DNA from: Gemmataceae bacterium
GTDB taxonomy: Bacteria > Planctomycetota > Planctomycetia > Gemmatales > Gemmataceae
Reading direction: 5' to 3'
Assembly: GCA_028288765.1 (NCBI GenBank)
Contig: JAQGHQ010000188.1
Coordinates: 1 to 50,203 of the forward strand
DNA: 50,203 nucleotides
Shown here one piece after another: positions 1 through 9,500 of this stretch. Numbering within the stretch: the first letter of the stretch is position 1; every line of letters starts with the position of its first letter. The notes under the pieces were generated by a model. The model worked only from the letters and a program-made list of their open reading frames with translations. It searched no databases and was not told the DNA's origin. A program made the translations under genes and the position numbers.

Positions 1-62
1 GATCCGTGTCGCGCCGGACCGACTCGGCAGTTGCGCCGTTCAGCTCGATCGGGGTAGGGCCG

Positions 63-131
63 GCGCGACCCGCGAGCGGGTACCCCGGCCGGACGGCCTG
101 TGCCGCCGGGGTACCCGCTCGCGGGTCGCGC
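63..131. repeat. 27-bp perfect inverted repeat (strong hairpin)
   Basis: Bases 63-89 and 105-131 are exact reverse complements, separated by a 15-base loop. The arms are almost entirely G and C, with a central GGTACC in each. There is no T-run after either arm, so it is not a classic intrinsic terminator, although it lies 3' of the metalloprotease gene and 3' of whatever plus-strand gene may lie left of the window. Function is unknown. It may be a REP-like element or an mRNA 3'-end stabiliser. Confidence 0.85.
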
Positions 132-190
132 GGCACCTACTCGGAGGGCCAGCCCGTCCGGGTACCCTTGCTGGCCCGCGCCCCCCCTGA

Positions 191-233
191 AGACGAAAAA
201 GCCCACCCGCATTACGGGTGGGCTTTTTCGTCT
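191..233. terminator. Bidirectional intrinsic terminator
   Basis: A 19-bp perfect stem (191-209 with 215-233) closes a 5-base loop. The stem has a GC-rich inner part (CCCACCCG/CGGGTGGG) and A5/T5 runs in the outer part, so transcripts in either direction carry a GC hairpin followed by U residues. It sits 21 bases past the stop codon of the minus-strand metalloprotease gene, which it most probably terminates. Confidence 0.85.
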
Positions 234-254
234 ATCGAGGCCATCGCCGCCGGG

Positions 255-2195
255 CTACCCGACGTACACGCCGTCAATGGTGGCCGGGTTGGCGAACGGG
301 TTCTGGAGCGGGGTGGTCGGGACGCTCATCTGGCTTAGCGGGATCACCCGGACCGTGGCGTGAGCCGCGTCCCCGCTCGCGACAATCAGATCGGCCTTCC
401 CGCTCCCGGTCAGGTCCCGGGCGGCCAGCCGGATCCCGTTCCGGTCGTTCGGGTCGAGGGCGAAGAAGTCGGCCAGGGCCGGCAGGTTCGCCACATTCGC
501 CCCCGAGTTCGCCCACAGAACGGCCCCACTGACGACCCGGATGCGCGGCCCGCCGGTGTTCCCGGTGCTGTACGCGATGTCCGCGTACCCGTCCCCGTTG
601 AAGTCCGCCGCCGTCACGAACACCCCGCTCCGCAGCGACCGGTCCAGGGCGAAGAAGTCCGGGACCAGCCTCGCCACCTGCCCGTTCGCCAGCGCCGCCC
701 CGGAATAGATCGCGACCCGCGGTCCGCCCCCGATCCCGGCCCCCACGATCAGGTCCGCCGACCCGTCCCGGTTCACGTCCCCCAGGGCCACCCGGCTCCC
801 GCCCCGGAAACCCGGGTCCCCGAACGCCAGGAAGTCGGCCAGCCGCGACAGGCCCCCGGACCCGACCTCGTACACCTGGACCCGGGTGCCCCCGCCGGAG
901 TCCGCGGACACCGCCAGGATGGGCACCGTGTGCCCGTCCCGGGCCACCGTCCCGGCGGCCAGGTAGACCCCGCCGTTGAACCCGCCGAGGACGGTCGTCG
1001 GGGGGACCAGGGTGCCCCCGGACTTCCCGTCGTAGATCACGACCGTGGCGGCCGGCCCGGTCCCGGTGGCGAACGCATAGTCCGGAACCCCGTCCCCGTT
1101 GAAGTCGGCGACGGCCGAGCGGATTACTCCGGTCAGCCCGGGGAACGGGTACATCGGCCCGCCGGCCGCGACCAGCTGGCCGTTCGCCCCCAGGGTGTAG
1201 GCCTGAGCGGACCCGTCGGTCGGCCCGGTCAGGACCACCGGGGTCACCCCCGGGGAGTTGAGCACCGGGGGCGTGAACGGAGGAGGAGGCGGGGGCGCGG
1301 CGGGCGGGGACCCCGGGGGCGAGACGGGCTGCCCGCCGACCGACCACCCGATGTCCTGGAGGGCGGCGTAGTCGAGGGCCGAGAAGGTGACCCGGGTCCC
1401 GGTCGGGAGGATCGGGTCCATCACCGCCCGCTGGCCCTTCACGGACAGGTTGTCCGCCCAGTGGGCGGAATCCCCGTAGACCGGGACGGGGCCGCCGTAC
1501 ACGCTTTCGGCGTGCGGCCCGTCGAAGGCCCCCCCACTGATCTGGCCGAACCACGACGAGGAGGTCCCGAGCCCGAGCAGGTGGCCGAACTCGTGGGTCG
1601 CGACCGAGAGGAAGTCGACCTGGAACCCCCCGATCCCGGCGGCCGACGACCCGAAGTACCAGTTGGTGGTCGTGTCGAACGCGAGGCTCCCGCCCCACAG
1701 GAAGTTCCCGCCCGGGCCCCGGGCCTGGAGGGAGTTGAGCCACCCCTGGGCGCCGGCCGCCGAATACCCGCCGTTTCCACCGACCCCGGCCTCGGACCCG
1801 GGCATCGCCCGCCCGCCGACGTACACGACCAGCGTGTTCGACCCCACGATCGGGTTGTTGATCGTGGTCTGCTGCCCGGTCCCCGGGTTGAAGAACGTCT
1901 CCGTCCAGCTGTTCCCGCCGCCCGGGACGATCGCCGGGAGGGAGGCGTTGAGGTTACTCGCGACGGCGTTCACGGCCTGCTGGAGCAGGGCCCGGCGGGA
2001 GGGGTCGTTGAAGAACCCGCTGGTGTCGTACGAGTAGTCGAGCTGGATGGTGACGGCCGGAACGTCCCGGGCCTCCAACATCTCCATGCCCAGTTGCGCC
2101 CTGCGCCGGGTCGGCCGGGGCTCTGGTTTCGGGGCTTTCTTGCGGCGGACAGGCGCGGCCGAGGTCGATAGGAGATGAGAGAACCAAGTCCACAT
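255..2195 (-). CDS. Secreted metzincin-like metalloprotease with FG-GAP repeats
   Basis: Predicted 646-residue extracellular protein. The N-terminus is long and basic and ends in LEARDVPA, the planctomycete LExRxxPA motif that precedes the mature region of many secreted proteins. A zinc site HEFGHLLGLG lies near residue 201. The eleventh position of the usual metzincin signature is Thr, so the third ligand is probably the His of a downstream SAHW motif near residue 245, as in leishmanolysin-like families with an inserted segment. A proline-rich linker follows, then several FG-GAP/VCBS blades (DFNGDG, DVNRDG and similar Asp-rich Ca-binding loops) up to a terminal DGVYVG. The ATG at 2195 is preceded by AGGTG at good spacing. 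An in-frame ATG at 2213 is the alternative. Substrate is unknown. The C-terminal blade module is shared with the proteins at 16895 and 40196. Confidence 0.85.
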   Translation of the reverse strand: MWTWFSHLLSTSAAPVRRKKAPKPEPRPTRRRAQLGMEMLEARDVPAVTIQLDYSYDTSGFFNDPSRRALLQQAVNAVASNLNASLPAIVPGGGNSWTETFFNPGTGQQTTINNPIVGSNTLVVYVGGRAMPGSEAGVGGNGGYSAAGAQGWLNSLQARGPGGNFLWGGSLAFDTTTNWYFGSSAAGIGGFQVDFLSVATHEFGHLLGLGTSSSWFGQISGGAFDGPHAESVYGGPVPVYGDSAHWADNLSVKGQRAVMDPILPTGTRVTFSALDYAALQDIGWSVGGQPVSPPGSPPAAPPPPPPFTPPVLNSPGVTPVVLTGPTDGSAQAYTLGANGQLVAAGGPMYPFPGLTGVIRSAVADFNGDGVPDYAFATGTGPAATVVIYDGKSGGTLVPPTTVLGGFNGGVYLAAGTVARDGHTVPILAVSADSGGGTRVQVYEVGSGGLSRLADFLAFGDPGFRGGSRVALGDVNRDGSADLIVGAGIGGGPRVAIYSGAALANGQVARLVPDFFALDRSLRSGVFVTAADFNGDGYADIAYSTGNTGGPRIRVVSGAVLWANSGANVANLPALADFFALDPNDRNGIRLAARDLTGSGKADLIVASGDAAHATVRVIPLSQMSVPTTPLQNPFANPATIDGVYVG

Positions 2196-2694
2196 CGTGG
2201 TCACCTGTGACATCCCGTACGGGTGGCCGGCTGGCGCACGTCCCTGGACGCCCTTTCTGCTCGGGGCAAACAACGACCTCATCCGGGCCGATCCAGCGGC
2301 CGGTGTGGGGTCGGAAGGCTCCCGACAAAGAAAGCGTCTAGTGTCGTTGCCGACCGGACCGAATGCAACGGTAATTCCGGTTGTACCGCGTGGTCATGCC
2401 GCCCCGGGGAACCCCGGCAGGGACGGACCGTCTCCGGGGCCGCCCGGGCGCGAGTTGGCGGCGTGTCGGAGCGGTGCGGCAGGTGCCGGGTCAGAGTTCG
2501 GGTGGCGGGGAACCTACGGGTCGAGGTCCTCCGGGCCACACCGCCCGTTCCCAGCTGGTGCGGCGACCGCTTCGCACGTGTCAAGCGGATCGGGGTATCG
2601 TGCGACCGGTCTGTACAGTCTCTAGAACAGTCCCGCGGGTGCTGTCAATTAGACCGATCAAAGAGGGCGTGACGGGTCTACAGGTTGTGATGAG

Positions 2695-2732
2695 GCATGA
2701 AAACCGTTCCTTCTACGGAAGCGTTTTCATGC
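2695..2732. repeat. Palindrome with 10-bp perfect arms
   Basis: GCATGAAAAC at 2695-2704 is the exact reverse complement of 2723-2732. An inner TTCC/GGAA pair extends the stem across a 2-nt mismatch. It is AT-richer than its surroundings. It could be an operator or a transcript hairpin; no adjacent gene fixes its role. Confidence 0.7.
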
Positions 2733-2926
2733 GGGAGTTCGGGTTGTGTATCCGGAGGTGAGCGCTGGCGGAGGTGGGGGGCGCTCTCCGCGATGCGCGA
2801 ACCGGGTGGTGGGTCGAGGAGAGCAGGTTCGCGCTGATTTCCGGAGCCGATCCAGGGCGAGTCCCTGGCCTCTGAGCTCGCCCGTCGGGGCGAAATCCCG
2901 ACTGATCGGTGCCTCGGCTTCATTCC

Positions 2927-2959
2927 GAAGGGGTGACAGCCCTCAGCTCAGGGCATCGC
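2927..2959. repeat. Dispersed repeat, copy 1 (related to 40126-40158)
   Basis: This 33-base stretch reads GGGGTGA then AGC, AGC and CAGGGCATCGC blocks. It matches 40126-40158 at roughly 28 of 33 positions by eye, in the same orientation. Both copies are intergenic. A weaker relative may lie near 28829 and a related hairpin at 21543-21560. Confidence 0.55.
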
Positions 2960-3037
2960 TCTGTGATGGCTGTTCGACGTGGGGCCGGTCACACACTCGG
3001 CCTACTCCGGGACCGATGGGCATCCGGGTGGAGTCTC

Positions 3038-3064
3038 GCATGTCCACGCATGGCGTGGACATGC
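3038..3064. repeat. 12-bp perfect inverted repeat
   Basis: GCATGTCCACGC (3038-3049) and its exact reverse complement (3053-3064) flank a 3-base loop. The compact symmetric shape suits either a hairpin or a dimeric-protein site. There is no T-run. The nearest genes are the S9 peptidase (3' end at 3249) and the metalloprotease (5' end at 2195), so no regulatory target is obvious. Confidence 0.7.
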
Positions 3065-3141
3065 CACCTGACCGTCGACTTCACGCATCATCTTGCTTTG
3101 TTGAAATGCTCGGGGTTTTGTAGGGTGGGTCGAGTCTTCGA

Positions 3142-3169
3142 GGCCCACCGTGATTAACACCGGTGGGCC
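3142..3169. repeat. GGCCCACCG hairpin downstream of the S9 peptidase
   Basis: Arms 3142-3150 and 3161-3169 are perfect 9-bp complements around a 10-base loop. An upstream GGTGGG at 3124-3129 can also pair with the CCCACC of the left arm, giving two mutually exclusive folds. Elements with a GTGGG...CCCAC core are frequent intergenic repeats in bacteria. It lies about 80 bases beyond the peptidase stop codon. Confidence 0.6.
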
Positions 3170-3248
3170 ACGAGAAATCCTCCCCAGCGGGATCTCAACA
3201 GGGCAGCATCTTCAAGGTGGCGTCCAACGGATTCGCCATCGGGCGGGC

Positions 3249-5408
3249 TCACTTCCCGCCCGGCGGGCAGTACTTCGTCAGCCAGCCGAACACCTCCTTG
3301 TGCCAGTACTGGCTGTTCTTCGGCTTGAGCACCCAGTGCCCCTCGTCCGGGAAGTTCACGAACCGGCTCGGCACCCCCTGCCGCTGGAGCGCGCTGAACA
3401 GCTCGTGCCCCTGGCCGATCGGGCAGCGGAAGTCCAGGTCGTTGTGGATCACGAGCATCGGGGTCTTGTTCTTGCCCAGGTTCCCGGCCTTGGCGTGCGG
3501 CGAGAACTCCCGGTACTTGCCGGGGATCTCCCACGGCAGCCCGCCGTGCTCGAACTCGTCGAACCAGAGCTCGTCCGTCGTCCCCCACATGCTCTCGAAG
3601 TTCCACACCGAGCAGTGCGTGATCAGGCACTTGAACCGCTTGGCGATGTCGTTCACCGCGAACCAGTTCATCATGTACCCGCCGAAACTCGCCCCGGCCG
3701 AGGCGATCCGGTCCCTGTCCACGTAGGGCAACTTCTCCACGTAATCGAGCCCGGCGACGAGGTCCCGGTAGCACTTCCCGCCCCAGTCGCCGCTGATCTC
3801 GTCCACGAACTTCTGGCCGAACCCGGTCGACCCCCGCGGGTTCGGCAGGACCACGACGTACCCCTGCGCGGCCCACATCTCCGGGTTCCACCGGTAGCTC
3901 CAGCTGTCCTCCCACGCCGACTGCGGCCCGCCGTGGACGAGATACACCACCGGCCACTTCTTCTCCGGGTCGAATCCCGGCGGCTTGAGGACCCACATCT
4001 GCATCTTCCCGCCCTCGACCGACACACGAACCGACTCCGGCCGCGGCAGATCGAGTTCGGTACGGAGGGTGTCGTTCGCGTGGTCCACGGGCCGTGGGTC
4101 CGCCCGGACGAGGTTCGGGAAGTTCCGGATGTACCCGAAGACCCCGATCTCCGCGGGGTGATCCAGGCCGACCCGGGTGAACGCCACCACGCCGTGGTGT
4201 TCGCCGCCCAGGGACAGCGAGGCGAATACGCCCCCGACTGCCACGTCCTCGACCGCGGGCTCCTTCGACTCGGGACGATCCACCCGGACGGCGAACACCG
4301 GGGTGCCCCCGTCCCGGTCCGCGGCGAAAGTGAGGAAATTGTCCCGTGGTCCCCAGCCGAACTCGTTGACGGACAGGTCCGCCCGCGCGGTCACGCTCCG
4401 CGGGTCGCCGGTCGGCGTTCCGTCCGGGTTGCAGTCGGCGACCACGATGTCCCACTTGTCCGCCTCGTACCCGGCCCTCTTCTGGGTCCGCCAGGCCAGC
4501 TTCTTGCCGTCCGGGCTGAACTTCGGCCCGCTGTCGGCCGCCGGGTTGTCCTTCGTCAGCGTCTCCCACTTCGGCGACGTGTTCGTGATGCCCACCCGGC
4601 AGAGGTCGTAGTTCGTGCTCCACGCCTCGTACTTCTCCGGCACCGCGGTGAAGACCAGGAACTTGCCGTCCGGACTGAAGGTGAAATCGTCGCCGCTCGA
4701 AAACGTGGTGCTGGTCGGGTACGCGTCGCGGTCGCCGGGGGTCACGTCGCGGCAGTCGGACCCGTCGGCCTTGGAGACGAACAGGTGCTGCCGCTTGTCC
4801 CCGACGTACTCGACCCAGTGCCGGAAGAACAGGTTCGTGAACACCTTCGCCTTCACCGGGTTCTTCTCGACCTCGTCCTCCCGCATCTTGTTCAGCTTGT
4901 CGCTCTCGGCGAACGGCTTGTCGCTGTATTCCGGGTACACCCCCGACACGAACGCGACGTGCGACCCGTCCGGCGACCAGATCCCGTTCCCGGCCCCGGT
5001 GCTGATGGTGGTGAGCTGCTTCGGCTCCCCGCCCTCCACCGGCACGACCCACAGCTGGGACGTGCCCGAGCGATTCGACTCGAACAGGATGCGTGTCCCG
5101 TCCGGCGACCACCGCGGGTTGCTATCCTTTTTGCCCTTCGGGTCAGTGAGCGCCTTCGGCGGCGTTTTCCCGGCGGTCGCGGCCAGCCAGATGGCGGTGG
5201 TGGACTTGTTCTCCGCCAGGCTCACCGAGGTCAGCTGGTAGACGACCGACTTGCCGTCGGGGGAAGCCTGCGGGGCGGCCACCCGTTTGAACTTGAACAG
5301 GTCCTCGACCTGCATCGGGCGTTTGTCGGCGGCCGGGGCCGGCAACGCGGACAGGGTGATCGCGGCGGCGGCGATAACGCCGACGACGGCGCGAAGCGGC
5401 GGGGTCAT
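3249..5408 (-). CDS. S9-family prolyl oligopeptidase / acylaminoacyl-peptidase
   Basis: A 719-residue secreted serine peptidase. The N-terminus is a clear Sec signal peptide (about residues 1-28, ending in LPAPAA). Residues about 35-430 hold TolB-like/WD40-type beta-propeller blades with repeated SPDG motifs (ASPDGK, SPDGT, SPDGSH, SPDGKF). The C-terminal alpha/beta-hydrolase domain has the nucleophile elbow GASFGGYM with Ser574, an LDFRCP motif giving Asp659 and EGHW giving His691. In this family the propeller gates access so that only short peptides are cleaved. The ATG at 5408 is preceded by AAAGGAC at good spacing; an upstream in-frame ATG at 5462 would put the signal peptide inside the protein and was rejected. 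Exact specificity (dipeptidyl versus acylaminoacyl) cannot be read from the sequence. Confidence 0.92.
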   Translation of the reverse strand: MTPPLRAVVGVIAAAAITLSALPAPAADKRPMQVEDLFKFKRVAAPQASPDGKSVVYQLTSVSLAENKSTTAIWLAATAGKTPPKALTDPKGKKDSNPRWSPDGTRILFESNRSGTSQLWVVPVEGGEPKQLTTISTGAGNGIWSPDGSHVAFVSGVYPEYSDKPFAESDKLNKMREDEVEKNPVKAKVFTNLFFRHWVEYVGDKRQHLFVSKADGSDCRDVTPGDRDAYPTSTTFSSGDDFTFSPDGKFLVFTAVPEKYEAWSTNYDLCRVGITNTSPKWETLTKDNPAADSGPKFSPDGKKLAWRTQKRAGYEADKWDIVVADCNPDGTPTGDPRSVTARADLSVNEFGWGPRDNFLTFAADRDGGTPVFAVRVDRPESKEPAVEDVAVGGVFASLSLGGEHHGVVAFTRVGLDHPAEIGVFGYIRNFPNLVRADPRPVDHANDTLRTELDLPRPESVRVSVEGGKMQMWVLKPPGFDPEKKWPVVYLVHGGPQSAWEDSWSYRWNPEMWAAQGYVVVLPNPRGSTGFGQKFVDEISGDWGGKCYRDLVAGLDYVEKLPYVDRDRIASAGASFGGYMMNWFAVNDIAKRFKCLITHCSVWNFESMWGTTDELWFDEFEHGGLPWEIPGKYREFSPHAKAGNLGKNKTPMLVIHNDLDFRCPIGQGHELFSALQRQGVPSRFVNFPDEGHWVLKPKNSQYWHKEVFGWLTKYCPPGGK

Positions 5409-5483
5409 GCGGTGTCCTTTCGAGGAGCCGGGAGGCCGGAGAGGGATGGGTGTGTTGTACACCGCCCCGGCGGGGGGAGAAAG

Positions 5484-5588
5484 AACCTAACCCCCCGGCC
5501 CCCTTCCCTGGGAAGGAAGGGGGAGAAAGATTCGGCCGGGTCTGTCTCCCCCTTCCTTCTCAGGGGAGGGGCCGGGGGAGGGGTTTTT
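5484..5588. repeat. 105-bp palindromic dispersed repeat overlapping a gene end
   Basis: Imperfect arms of about 45 bases (5484-5530 and 5541-5588) with a 10-base loop. Purine/pyrimidine-biased CCCCCTTCC and GGAAGGGGG tracts form the core. The methyltransferase stop codon (5587-5589) lies at its edge, so on the minus strand it forms a very strong hairpin directly after that gene and could terminate its transcript. The sequence style matches the repeat translated inside the kinase gene at 32593-32633. Confidence 0.7.
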
Positions 5589-6435
5589 ACCCGGGCCGCC
5601 GGGCGCGGAACACGAGATACCGCATCGCCCCGGTCCGGTACGCCGCCCAGATCCGGGCCATCGTCAGGAGGAAGATGCGGTTGCGGCTGGCCGCGCTCAG
5701 CAGGAACGCCCGCGTCGCCGGGTCGGTCCGGATTCGGCGGAGCGTTTCCCGCAGGCAGATGCCCCACGTCCCCCGTACTTCGCGGCTAATATCGGTCACG
5801 GCCTCGACCGCGAACCCGGCCCCCGCGAGCAGCGCCCGGTAGTCGGTCTCGGTGCCCATCCCGGGGAGCCGGCCTTCGCGGCAGATCGGTTCGAGCAGGT
5901 GCCGCCGCTCCCACGGGCGGACCGCCTCGGCCGCGATCCAGGCGCACACCGCCAGCCCCCCGCCCGGCCGGAGTACCCGGAACGCCTCGGCGAACGCCCG
6001 GGCCTTGTCGTCCATGTGCTCGGTACTCTCGATCGCGTAAGCGGCGTCGAACGAGGTGTCCGGTAGGCTGTTGTCGAGCCAGTCGCGGAGCAGGTAGCGG
6101 GGGTTTCCGTTCACCGGGCCGGTCGCCTCGGCGTAGGCGTGTTGGGCCGGGACGATCGTGACCGCGGTGACCCGGGCCCCGAACTGCTTCACCACGTACC
6201 GGGCGCTCGCCCCGTACCCCGAGCCGACGTCGCAGACGTGGTCGCCGGGGCGGACGCCGGCCTGCCCGGCGACGAACCCGGCGAGCAGTTCGACCGCCTC
6301 CCCCGGGGACTCGCGGCCGGTCCGCCAGAGCCCGTGGTGGACGTGCTCGCCCCAGACCTCGCGGTAGAGCCGGTCGAGTTCCTGGTAGTGGTCGGCGACG
6401 ACCCCGACGGCGAGCGGGCGGCGCGGCCTGATCAT
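5587..6435 (-). CDS. Class I SAM-dependent methyltransferase (tocopherol/cyclopropane-synthase-like)
   Basis: 282 residues. The N-terminal HYQELDRLYREVWGEHVHHGLW segment and the SAM-binding motif I VCDVGSGYGASARYV (near residues 63-77) resemble gamma-tocopherol methyltransferase and related small-molecule or lipid methyltransferases. An IESTEHMDDK motif and an LRPGG loop follow, as expected for motifs II/III of the fold. No signal peptide, so cytosolic. The start ATG at 6435 has an AGGA ribosome site at suitable spacing. The acceptor substrate cannot be inferred. It lies between palindromic repeats on both sides and is therefore probably transcribed alone. Confidence 0.82.
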   Translation of the reverse strand: MIRPRRPLAVGVVADHYQELDRLYREVWGEHVHHGLWRTGRESPGEAVELLAGFVAGQAGVRPGDHVCDVGSGYGASARYVVKQFGARVTAVTIVPAQHAYAEATGPVNGNPRYLLRDWLDNSLPDTSFDAAYAIESTEHMDDKARAFAEAFRVLRPGGGLAVCAWIAAEAVRPWERRHLLEPICREGRLPGMGTETDYRALLAGAGFAVEAVTDISREVRGTWGICLRETLRRIRTDPATRAFLLSAASRNRIFLLTMARIWAAYRTGAMRYLVFRARRPG

Positions 6436-6460
6436 GCGGTGATCCTGTGGTCAGGTATGC

Positions 6461-6568
6461 AGGATTCACCACAGAGTCACAGAGGACACAGAGAAAGAAA
6501 TTCTTAAATTAAACAAATATATCTGACCATTCTTATTGTGTGCTCTCTGTGGCTCTGTGGTGAATCCT
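6461..6568. repeat. CACAGAG-type dispersed palindrome with AT-rich loop
   Basis: The arms 6461-6488 and 6541-6568 match at about 25 of 28 positions as reverse complements; the core is ACCACAGAGTCACAGAGG. The loop (about 50 bases) is strikingly AT-rich for this genome. From general knowledge, CACAGAG palindromes are widespread intergenic repeats in planctomycetes and other bacteria. It lies between the methyltransferase start and the stop codon of the next upstream gene. Confidence 0.75.
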
Positions 6569-6581
6569 CCTTTCTTTCCGT

Positions 6582-9500
6582 CTACTTACACGCTTTGAGG
6601 AAGGCCACGAGGTCGGCGAGGTCCTGGGGGGTGAGCTGGGTGTCGAGCCCGGCGGGCATGACCGACACCGTACCGGGGGTGATACTCTCCACGTCGGCCC
6701 GGGCGACCCGCTCCTCCTTGTCCGCTCCGACCACGAGGACGATCTCGTCCGGGGCGTCCTTCTTCACGATGCCTTGCAAGACGCGGCCGTCGGCGGTGGT
6801 CACCCGGACCGGCTCGTAGCTGCGGACGAAACTCGCGCTCGGGAAGACGATCGACTCCAGCAGGTCGCGCTCGGCCCGGATGCCGCCGATGCGGGTGAGG
6901 TCCGGGCCGACCAGCCCGCCGACGTACCCGATCTTGTGGCACGAAACGCACTGGGCCTTCGCCCCGTTGAACACCACCTGCCCACGGCGGACGTCGCCGG
7001 CCGGTAGCTCCTTCACCAACCGTTCGAGCTTCGCGTGCTCGTCCTTGCGGGCCTCGGCGAGCAGGGCGTACAGCTTCTCCGCCTCGTCCCGCACCGGCTT
7101 CGGGTACTTGTCGAGAATCGGCTTCACCTGCTCGGCCCGGACGACCGCCCGAAGTTTGGGATCGGACAGGGCGGCGACAAGCGCCAGCCCGACCTTCTCG
7201 TCGGCCGACCTGGCGAACGCCGGCAGCAGCTTGCCGACCTCGACCGGGTTGGCCGTCCGGATCGCGGCGGCGAGGGCGACGAGCGATTCCGGGGTGAGCG
7301 CCGCGCGGGTGAGCAGGTCGGCGGCGGCGGCCCGTACCGGCCCGGTCCGGTCGCTGTGGGTATCGGCGATCACCCCCCCGGCGTCGGGGACCGCCAGCTG
7401 CGCACCGGCCGGCGCGACCGCTCGCAGGGCGTAGTCGAGTTCCGTCGGCCACGGCTTCCCGACCCGCTTGCGGTGGGCGGAGACCTTCGCGATGATGTCC
7501 GCCGCGCCCGGCCCGGTCGGCGGGACGGCGCGGAGGACGGCGATCGCGTCCCGCGCGGTGTCGTCGTCCCCGGAGAAGAGGGCGAGCAGCACCCCGCCCG
7601 TCCACTCCTCGGGGAAGGTCTTCAGGCCCGACCGGGCGAGCCCCCGCAGGATCGATCGGCTCGCCGAAGTGTCCAGCGTCCCGGCCAGCGCGTCGCCGAC
7701 AGCCTTCCGGACCGCGTCGGTTTTCAGGAACGGGACGAACCGGTTGGTGAGTTCGTCCTGCTCGGGCGGGGTCATCTTCTCGATGAGCTTGAGCCGGTCG
7801 CGGAAGTACCCGGCGAGCTGGTCGCCCCACTGCGGGTGTCGGCCGGCGATCCACCACGCCGTCTCCCGCAAGGCGGCGTCCTTGGCGCCGAGTTCGGCGA
7901 GGACTGTGGCCGCGTCGAGCGTGCCGCCGGGCATCTGGTCGAGGGCGACCAGGACCGCCCGGCGAACGCGCGGCGATGGGTTCTTTAACCCCTCGGCCGT
8001 CGTCTTCGGGTCTGCGATCTCGATCAGCGCGTAGGTTAGCGAGTGGTCGAGGACGCGATCGTTCGACTCGTCCGCAAGCGCGCCGATGATCGCCGGAATG
8101 GCTTTCGAGTCGCCGATCCGGCCGAGGGCTTCGGCCGCGGCACGGCGGACGTGCGGGTTCTCGTGCGCCAGCAGTTTGACCAACTGCGGGCCGGCAGCCG
8201 CATCGCGCCACAGGCTGGCAGCATGAATCGCGGTCAGGGCGTCGTCCCTGGTATCGGGCGTCATCGCCTCGCGCACCGCCTCACGGGCTTCGGGGGCATC
8301 TATACGGGCAAGGGCGCGAATCACATTTCGGCCGAATCGTCTGTGGCGGTCGACAGTGAACACCAGCTTCGCCAGATGACGTGCGACCACCTGTCCGCGT
8401 GAGGCACAGAACTCGATCGCCCGCTGTTGAACTACTGGCCGGGGATCTCCAAGCAGGCCGAAATTCTGAAAAGTATTTGGATTCCAGTCGATCCCTAGCC
8501 CGCGCGGGTCGTTGACCTTGTGTGCCCCGACCTTCTTCACCCGGTAGACCGCCCCGGTCACGTCGGGCTTGACCAGCTGGGAGGTCGGGCAGCAGAGCTT
8601 GTACCAGCCGCCGGTGTCGAGGATGAGCAGCGAGCCGTCCGCGTCCTCGATCACGTCGGTCGGGTGGAAGTCGAGACTGTCCGAGACGACGAAGTCGGAG
8701 TCCTTCGTGGTGTACGTCGAGCCCGACGGCACCAGCACGTGCCGGCTTACCTTCCGCATGTTGAACTGGCAGCAGAAGATATTGTTCTCGTACTCCTTAC
8801 CGAACTGGTCGGACTCGTACCGGTGAAGCCCGCACGGGGCGGCCGGTCCCAGGTGCGTCATCACCGGCATCAGCTGGGGCGACGTCCAGGGGTGCTCGTA
8901 GACCGGGTCGTGGTCCTTGCCGTAGACGCCGCCGTAGATGGCGTGGATGAGACCGTCGCGCCGGCCGTTCCCGGGGTGCTGGAAGAACGTGGTGCTGAAG
9001 ATCCGCTCGCCGCCCGGGGTGAATACGACATCGACCGGGTTGTCCATCCCGCCGGTCATCACGGGTTCGATGTTCGAGCCGTCCGGCTTCGCCCGGAAGA
9101 TGTGCGACGCCCGGGTGGTGAACATCTTCCCGTTCGGGAGCTTGTACTCCTGCTTCGCGAACGCCCCCTTGCACCAGTAGATGTAGCCGTCCGGGCCGGC
9201 GTATGGGCCGTGCAGATCGTTCGCGCAGCCGGTGAGTGTCTTCCCGTCGAACCAGACTTCCTCCTTGTCCGCCTTCCCGTCGCCGTCGGTGTCGGTGAAC
9301 TTCAGAATCTGCGGCGGGGCGGCGACATACAGCGACCCGTTCAGCCACATCGCCCCTTCGGGGAACATCACGTTCGGCACGAACACCGTCGATTGGTCGT
9401 ACTTCCCGTCGCCGTCCGTGTCTTCGAGCCTGACGATCCGGTGCGGCTTCTTCTTGACCTGCACGGCGACCGGCTCGTTCGACCCGGACGAGTCGCAGAC

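Larger units (their letters stand above)
2196..3248. other. Long non-coding spacer with palindromes
   Basis: About 1.05 kb between the 5' end of the metalloprotease gene and the 3' end of the S9 peptidase gene, both on the minus strand. Short ORFs exist on both strands, but none has a recognisable domain, a convincing ribosome site or a composition like the neighbouring genes. It holds four repeat elements listed separately (2695-2732, 2927-2959, 3038-3064, 3142-3169). I see no tRNA-like TPsiC arm. A small RNA cannot be excluded. Confidence 0.6.

Noticed and set aside
2196..3248. tRNA or small-protein genes in the long spacer
   Set aside because: I searched for TPsiC-like motifs and coherent short frames and found none convincing.
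3150..5789. Long plus-strand ORF antisense to the S9 peptidase
   Set aside because: It lacks any domain and is Arg/Pro/Gly-biased, a typical antisense artefact of strong GC third-position bias; the minus-strand peptidase is unambiguous.
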